From: Rhodobiaceae bacterium
Lineage (GTDB): Bacteria; Pseudomonadota; Alphaproteobacteria; Parvibaculales; Parvibaculaceae
DNA length: 9,213 bases
NCBI GenBank assembly: GCA_027352645.1
Contig: DAIEIL010000176.1
Coordinates: forward strand, 1-9,213
Direction: 5' to 3'
Below the pieces are notes generated by a model. That model searched no databases. It worked only from the letters and a program-made list of their open reading frames with translations, and was not told the DNA's origin. Positions 4,432 to 9,213 of the stretch are shown piece after piece (the stretch's first letter is position 1; each line of letters begins with the position of its first letter). Made by a program: the position numbers and the translations under genes.

Positions 4432-7083
4432 ATGACAGAAGCCGCCATGACCGATGCGACGAGTGCACCCGACGGCGCAGGCAATCGCCCTTCCGTCGTC
4501 TACAAGCGCGATAAAAAGACCAAGGCCTCCGTTATCTGGGCCGATCGGTTTGCGGGGCGCGCCATCACGATCGGCGGCTTTGCGGTCATCGGCGCCGTGT
4601 TCATGATCGCGGTCTATCTCGTTTATGTTGCCGTGCCTCTTCTCTCCGACGGCAAGGTTACTTCGGCAAAGCACTACGCGCTGGGTGACGCGGGCGGCGA
4701 CGTCATGTCGACCACCCTCGATGAATATCAGACCATGGGCGTCGAGCTTTTGCGACGCGGTCAGCTCATGCTCTTCCAGGCGTCGAGCGGCGAGCGCTTC
4801 GACGGGCCCTCCGTCGATCTCAAGGGTCAACGGCCGTCTGCCTTTGCGCGCACACTCAAGGGCGACGACATCGCACTTGGCTTCCCCGATGGATCGGTGC
4901 GTGTCGGCCAACTCCTTATCGCGTCATCGGTTTTGCCTGCGCAAACAGTGCCCGAAGGCCTGCGCAAGCTGCCCGGCGGCGACCTCACCGACGGCAAGGC
5001 GATTTTTACGCCGGTGCCCGGCAATCAGATGCGCCGTCTCGAACCCCAGTTGACGCTTGCCGATCCCGTTCAGGTTGCGCCCGCGGGGACGCCCATCCGT
5101 TTCATCGACTACCGCGTCGGCGGTACCAGCGAGCGTCCGGTGCAGATCTTCGTCACCGTCGACGAGAAGGGCACGGTTCGCCTCTCCATGAGCTTCTCGC
5201 AGGTCAACATGATGACTGGCGAGATGTCGACCACCGTGTCGAGCCTTGAAATTCCGACTTCGATTGCCGGTGACGATATTGCGGCGCTGCTCCTCAACAC
5301 CGCCGGCGATCGCACGATCGTGGCTTCGCATGACGGCACGGTTCACCGCTTTGATACGCGCGATCCGGCGCATGCCCATCTCGCCGAGACGACGCGCATC
5401 CTTCCCAAGGGCGTCACGCTGACGGCGCTCGCCTATCTCAATGGTGAGAACTCGCTGATTGTTGGCGGCTCCGACGGCTCGCTCTCCATCTGGGCAGCGA
5501 TCGACCGCAAGTCGACCGGTACGACCGATGGCATCGTGCTGACGAAGATCCACGACATCGCGAATACTGGCGCTCCAATCACGCGTATCGCGGTCAGCCA
5601 GCGGACGCGTCTCTTCGTTGCCGCCGATGAAAAAGGCGAGATTGGCCTTTATCACGGCACGACCGCGCGCCGCGTTCTGACGCTTCCGACCGATGCCGCT
5701 GTGAAGCAGCAGCAGGTCGAGACGCTCATCCTCGCGCCGCGCGACGATGGCGCGCTTGCGATTTCGCATGACGGCACGGTGCGGCTCTGGTCTTTCAGCG
5801 TGCCCCATCCCGAGACGACGATTCAGTCGCTCTTCGGAAAGGTCTGGTACGAAGGCTACCCTGAGCCGACCTACGCCTGGCAGTCGACGGCCGCGAGCGA
5901 CAGCTTCGAGCCGAAGCTTTCGCTGGTGCCGCTGATTTTCGGCACCATCAAGGGCGCCTTTTTTTCGCTTCTATTCGCCGTACCGATCGCGCTTCTCGCC
6001 GCGATCTACACCGCCGAATTCATGCACTTCCGTATCCGTGCCGTGGTGAAGCCGGTGATGGAACTGATGGCGTCGCTTCCCTCGGTCGTGATCGGGTTCG
6101 TCGTCGCGCTCGTTCTCTCGCCCATCGTTGAGAACTGGATAGCCGCGGTTGTCATCGCCTTTGGTGTGATTCCGTTGACGCTTATCGGCGCATCCTTTCT
6201 GTGGCAATTGCTGCCGCAGCCCTGGGCGTTGCGCCTCGATGGCGTGCCGAAGCTCGTCGCTTTCTTCGTCGCTCTTCTCGCGGGGCTCTGGCTCACCATG
6301 TCTCTCGGGCCGGTGGTGGAGCATCTTTTCTTCGCGGGCGATTTCAAGGCCTGGACCTCGGGCGAAGGCTCGGCGGCGCCTTTCATCTTCCTGCTGCTCC
6401 TGCCGCTATCGTTCATGCTCGTCTTCGGCGTCGGCAAGCGCCTGCTCGGCAGCAACTATCGCGACGGATTGCGCCGCCGCGAGTACCACGTCGCCGGCGC
6501 TTATGAACTGGTGCGGTGGATCGCCTTCACCGTCGTTGCTCTTGTCGTCGCGGGCCTCGTCGCCATGCTGCTCGGCAAGACAGGCTTCGACGCGCGCGGC
6601 GGGATCGTCGATACCTACGTCCAGCGCAATACGTTGATCGCCGCCTTCGGCATTGCCTTCGCAGTCATCCCGATCATTTATTCGATCGCGGAAGACGCGC
6701 TGGGCGCCGTGCCTGAACATCTGCGTTCGGCGTCGCTGGGATGCGGCGCCACGAAATGGCAGACCGCCGCATGGGTCATCTTGCCGACGGCCGGTTCCGG
6801 CATCTTCTCGGCCATCATGATCGGTCTCGGCCGCGCCGTCGGTGAAACCATGATCATCGTCATGGCGACGGGCAACACGCCCGTCACGAACTGGAGCCTC
6901 TTCAGCGGATTGCGTGCGCTCTCGGCCAACATCAACGTCGAACTGCCCGAAGCCGTGAAGGACTCGAGCCTCTATCGAACGCTCTTCCTCTGCGGTCTTG
7001 TGCTCTTCGTCATGACCTTCATCCTCAACACGCTGGCAGAGATCGTACGTCAACGGTTCCGCAAGCGCGCCGCGCAGCTGTAA
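4432..7083 (+). CDS. pstC: Enlarged phosphate ABC transporter permease PstC with a WD40-like periplasmic domain
   Basis: Inner-membrane permease subunit, 883 residues against roughly 300 for ordinary PstC. A cytoplasmic basic N-terminus leads to membrane helix 1 (about 45-71). Residues 75-460 hold about eight beta-propeller-like repeats marked by a turn glycine at 110, 154, 197, 247, 302, 349, 402 and 448, for example HDGTVHRF, SDGSLSIW and HDGTVRLW; by topology this part is periplasmic. The permease core runs from about 495 to 883, with LPSVVIGF (549-556) equivalent to the conserved PstC helix. It contains an EAA-type loop (about 753-775, with GATKWQ) that should contact PstB. Between about 570 and 722 lies an insertion with four further hydrophobic segments. 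The start is uncertain: ATG 4432 lacks a clear ribosome site, and ATG 4447 has only AGAAG 5 nt upstream and would remove five residues. The stop overlaps the first possible pstA ATG. Identity is firm; the roles of the insertions are unknown. Confidence 0.94.
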   Translation: MTEAAMTDATSAPDGAGNRPSVVYKRDKKTKASVIWADRFAGRAITIGGFAVIGAVFMIAVYLVYVAVPLLSDGKVTSAKHYALGDAGGDVMSTTLDEYQTMGVELLRRGQLMLFQASSGERFDGPSVDLKGQRPSAFARTLKGDDIALGFPDGSVRVGQLLIASSVLPAQTVPEGLRKLPGGDLTDGKAIFTPVPGNQMRRLEPQLTLADPVQVAPAGTPIRFIDYRVGGTSERPVQIFVTVDEKGTVRLSMSFSQVNMMTGEMSTTVSSLEIPTSIAGDDIAALLLNTAGDRTIVASHDGTVHRFDTRDPAHAHLAETTRILPKGVTLTALAYLNGENSLIVGGSDGSLSIWAAIDRKSTGTTDGIVLTKIHDIANTGAPITRIAVSQRTRLFVAADEKGEIGLYHGTTARRVLTLPTDAAVKQQQVETLILAPRDDGALAISHDGTVRLWSFSVPHPETTIQSLFGKVWYEGYPEPTYAWQSTAASDSFEPKLSLVPLIFGTIKGAFFSLLFAVPIALLAAIYTAEFMHFRIRAVVKPVMELMASLPSVVIGFVVALVLSPIVENWIAAVVIAFGVIPLTLIGASFLWQLLPQPWALRLDGVPKLVAFFVALLAGLWLTMSLGPVVEHLFFAGDFKAWTSGEGSAAPFIFLLLLPLSFMLVFGVGKRLLGSNYRDGLRRREYHVAGAYELVRWIAFTVVALVVAGLVAMLLGKTGFDARGGIVDTYVQRNTLIAAFGIAFAVIPIIYSIAEDALGAVPEHLRSASLGCGATKWQTAAWVILPTAGSGIFSAIMIGLGRAVGETMIIVMATGNTPVTNWSLFSGLRALSANINVELPEAVKDSSLYRTLFLCGLVLFVMTFILNTLAEIVRQRFRKRAAQL

Positions 7084-7084
7084 T

Positions 7085-7089
7085 GGAGG
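7085..7089 (+). promoter_or_regulatory. Shine-Dalgarno that decides the pstA start
   Basis: GGAGG lies 5 nt before the ATG at 7095. The earlier ATG at 7083, which overlaps the pstC stop as TAATG, sits inside this region and has no ribosome site of its own. Coupling through the TAATG cannot be excluded. Confidence 0.7.
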
Positions 7090-7094
7090 CGCAA

Positions 7095-8834
7095 ATGGTC
7101 GACATGGTAGGCGGCGAGATGAAAATGAACACCAAGGCAACGGGCATTGCGGCGATCAACCGCCACAAAGGAAGCGACCTGACGGCGCGCGGCGAACCTA
7201 TGGTCTGGGCCATGGGAGGTTCGCTGGCCCTTGGCTTGCTGATGATCACGGCCTTTCTGGGCCTGATTTTCTGGAACGGCCTCACGGCTTTCTGGCCGAA
7301 GCCCATAGAAGTCGTGACGACGGTGGACGGCCGCGTCATTGCGGGCGAACCGGTGCGAACCGAAAGTTACAAGCCGAGCGCGGCCGATCTTTCGTCTCTG
7401 CCTGCCGAGGCGCGTGCAAAGATCGAGGCTGCGGGCGGCATGAGCGAGCGCACGCTCTACCGCATCGGAAATTTCGACTTCTACTCGAACGATTTCGAGT
7501 GGTTGCCGGTCTTCTCCGTGAAATCCGTCGCTGAACCCAAGAATCTGATGCTGGTCGAGCGTTCCGAATGGGGCGTCTTCATCGGCAAGATCCTGTCGAT
7601 TGCCGTCGATGGCAAGACCACAGTCAATCCCCCCCGCGCCGAACTCGATGCGGCGGATGAACAAGCTCGCGATCTGCGCGCCCGGCGCCAGGCGATCGAG
7701 CGTGACAAGGTGGGCGTAATCAACCACGCGATCAATGCCGAGCGTCTCAAGGCGCGCAAGGCGGTGCTTGCCCATGGCGAAGGATCGCCCGAGGCGAAGG
7801 CCGCGGAAGATGCCGCAGCAACCGAGACGGCCCGGCTCACCAAGGATTTCGACCGCCTGTCGGCAGAAGCGCTTGCCATGCGCGGGAAGGAAGAGGCGGT
7901 CCGCGTCAAGGTTGCCGAAATCGGAGGCCAGGAAAGGGACTTCGCGCTTGCGAATTTCGTCCGTTACTACGCCGCGAACGATGTCTCCTTCTTTCAGAAG
8001 GTCGGTATCTATCTCTCTCGCTGGTGGGAGTTCCTGACCGACGAGCCGCGTGAAGCCAACACCGAGGGCGGCGTCTGGCCTGCCATCTTCGGAACGCTCG
8101 TCATGACCATCGTGATGAGCGTTCTCGTTGCGCCCTTCGGCGTCATCTCGGCGCTCTATCTCCGGGAATATGCGAAGCAGGGGACACTTGTTTCGCTGGT
8201 ACGTATCTGCGTCAACAATCTCGCGGGCGTGCCCTCGATCGTCTATGGCGTCTTCGGCCTGGGCTTCTTCGCCTATGTGCTCGGCGGCTCGATCGACCGC
8301 GCCTTCTTCCCGGAATATCTGCCTAACCCGACGTTCGGCACGGGCGGCCTGCTTTGGGCGTCGCTCACGCTCGCACTTCTGACCGTTCCCGTCGTCATCG
8401 TCTCGACCGAAGAGGCGCTTGCAGCTGTGCCGCGCTCCATGCGCGAGGGCTCACTCGCTTGCGGCGCCTCGAAGTGGCAGACGATAAAATGGATCGTTCT
8501 GCCTCGTGCTATGCCAGGCATCATGACCGGTCTCATTCTCGCCATGGCGCGCGGCGCCGGCGAGGTGGCGCCGCTGATGATCGTCGGCGTGGTGAAGCTC
8601 GCGCCCGAACTGCCGCTCGACGGCGTCTTCCCCTTCATCCATCTCGAACGCAGCTTCATGCATCTGGGCTTCCACATCTATGACGTGGGCTTCCAGTCGC
8701 GCAATTCCGAAGCCGGCCGATCCATGGTCTTCGTGACCGCGCTGGTGCTCATGGTTCTGGTGCTCGCGCTCAATACCTTCTCGATCAACGTCCGCAACCG
8801 GCTGAAGCGCAAGTTCGCCGGCGACAAGTTCTGA
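7095..8834 (+). CDS. pstA: Enlarged phosphate ABC transporter permease PstA with a periplasmic coiled-coil domain
   Basis: Second membrane subunit of the phosphate importer, 579 residues against roughly 280-300 for ordinary PstA. One N-terminal helix (about 36-60) is followed by a hydrophilic region of about 265 residues, which should be periplasmic. Its first part has mixed character (from WPKPIEVV through [11 protein letters not shown]). Residues 182-275 are rich in Ala, Glu, Arg and Lys with heptad-like spacing and look like a helical hairpin or coiled coil. The permease core (about 325-579) shows the conserved [15 protein letters not shown] segment, an EAA-type loop ([15 protein letters not shown], then GASKWQ) for the PstB contact, and [11 protein letters not shown]. 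The same GA(S/T)KWQ form occurs in PstC, as expected for paired permeases. Start chosen from the GGAGG; the next in-frame ATGs at 7119 and 7125 are possible but less well supported. Tightly linked to pstC and followed by pstB after 14 nt. Confidence 0.94.
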   Translation: MVDMVGGEMKMNTKATGIAAINRHKGSDLTARGEPMVWAMGGSLALGLLMITAFLGLIFWNGLTAFWPKPIEVVTTVDGRVIAGEPVRTESYKPSAADLSSLPAEARAKIEAAGGMSERTLYRIGNFDFYSNDFEWLPVFSVKSVAEPKNLMLVERSEWGVFIGKILSIAVDGKTTVNPPRAELDAADEQARDLRARRQAIERDKVGVINHAINAERLKARKAVLAHGEGSPEAKAAEDAAATETARLTKDFDRLSAEALAMRGKEEAVRVKVAEIGGQERDFALANFVRYYAANDVSFFQKVGIYLSRWWEFLTDEPREANTEGGVWPAIFGTLVMTIVMSVLVAPFGVISALYLREYAKQGTLVSLVRICVNNLAGVPSIVYGVFGLGFFAYVLGGSIDRAFFPEYLPNPTFGTGGLLWASLTLALLTVPVVIVSTEEALAAVPRSMREGSLACGASKWQTIKWIVLPRAMPGIMTGLILAMARGAGEVAPLMIVGVVKLAPELPLDGVFPFIHLERSFMHLGFHIYDVGFQSRNSEAGRSMVFVTALVLMVLVLALNTFSINVRNRLKRKFAGDKF

Positions 8835-8848
8835 ACAGAGGACAGCTC

Positions 8849-9213
8849 ATGGCAACCGCAACGGCACTCAAGGATCCGTCCGCCGCTTCTGCCGATGGAT
8901 ACGATCCGACCGTCTACCACCCGGTCGAAAGTCCCGGCGGCGTCGAGATATCGATCCGTAATTTCAATCTCTGGTACGGCCAGTCGCAGGCCCTTCACGA
9001 CATCTCAATGGAGATCCAGAAGGGCATGGTGACGGCGCTGATCGGGCCGTCTGGCTGCGGCAAGTCCACGCTGCTGCGTTCGCTGAACCGGATGAACGAT
9101 CTCATCGATCATCTGCGTGTCCAGGGTGATGTGCGCCTGACCGACGAGCCGCTTTTCGGTCCGCAAGTCGATGTCATCGCGCTCCGCAAGCGCATGGGAA
9201 TGGTGTTCCAGAA
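8849..9213 (+). CDS. pstB: Phosphate ABC transporter ATPase PstB, 5' part
   Basis: Cytoplasmic ATPase that powers phosphate import; 121 codons are visible and the rest lies beyond the right edge. Residues 33-50 ([18 protein letters not shown]) are the PstB N-terminal strand with the A-loop Tyr43. GPSGCGKST (66-74) is a complete Walker A motif, followed by [11 protein letters not shown] as in PstB. The visible end reaches MVFQ, the start of the Q-loop. The N-terminus has about 30 residues more than E. coli PstB before the ATPase fold; these are Ala-, Asp- and Pro-rich and look disordered. The start has AGAGGA (8837-8842) 6 nt upstream. Signature motif, Walker B and H-loop lie outside the window. 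A phoU gene would be expected to follow, but this cannot be seen. Confidence 0.96.
   Translation, partial: MATATALKDPSAASADGYDPTVYHPVESPGGVEISIRNFNLWYGQSQALHDISMEIQKGMVTALIGPSGCGKSTLLRSLNRMNDLIDHLRVQGDVRLTDEPLFGPQVDVIALRKRMGMVFQ

Noticed and set aside
4924..5808. 294-codon antisense ORF opposite the PstC propeller region
   Set aside because: Arg-rich shadow frame; the plus-strand frame has clear repeats.
5100..5820. The repeated segments in pstC as a DNA repeat or CRISPR-like array
   Set aside because: Repetition is at protein level with diverged codons and variable spacing; there are no identical DNA repeats.
1..9213. tRNA, rRNA, insertion sequence or attachment site
   Set aside because: No cloverleaf, rRNA-like stretch, transposase or terminal repeats were seen. 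The genes look like normal chromosomal content.

Overview
The window is about 9.2 kb of GC-rich DNA with closely packed genes. The protein styles suggest an alphaproteobacterium: an Ada-type/AlkA repair fusion, a Spinster-like MFS carrier, a group III truncated globin and an enlarged Pst permease pair. This placement is inferred from gene content and base composition; no rRNA or marker gene is present, so no genus is claimed.

Left part (1-2565): a divergent gene pair. On the minus strand is the 5' part of an alkylation-damage repair gene encoding an Ada methyl-acceptor zinc domain, an AraC-type HTH and an AlkA-type glycosylase; it runs off the left edge. It is preceded by a 19-codon upstream ORF with a consensus Shine-Dalgarno, which ends in an ATGA overlap with the repair gene start. 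On the plus strand is a 450-residue MFS transporter. The roughly 130 nt between the divergent transcripts contain a TTGTCAA heptamer that can serve as the -35 box in both directions.

Middle (2566-3335): a 145-residue group III truncated hemoglobin with all key haem-pocket residues, then a 233-nt intergenic stretch. That stretch holds an inverted repeat, a small hairpin and, just ahead of pstS, a well-formed Pho box (two 7-mers at 11-bp spacing).

Right part (3336-9213): a phosphate-uptake operon pstS-pstC-pstA-pstB, with pstB cut by the right edge. PstS is the periplasmic phosphate binder, PstC and PstA form the membrane channel, and PstB is the ATPase. A hairpin follows pstS and may trim readthrough, so that more binding protein than permease is made. 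pstC, pstA and pstB are nearly contiguous.

The main oddity is the permease pair. PstC has 883 residues and PstA 579, against roughly 300 each for ordinary homologues. PstC carries a predicted periplasmic WD40-like beta-propeller (about eight repeats) between its first membrane helix and the permease core, plus a second insertion of about 150 residues with four extra hydrophobic segments. PstA carries a periplasmic domain of about 265 residues that includes a long charged, probably coiled-coil segment. Long Pst permeases are known in some bacteria, so the architecture is not claimed as wholly new, but the role of these ectodomains is unclear and is the best lead here.
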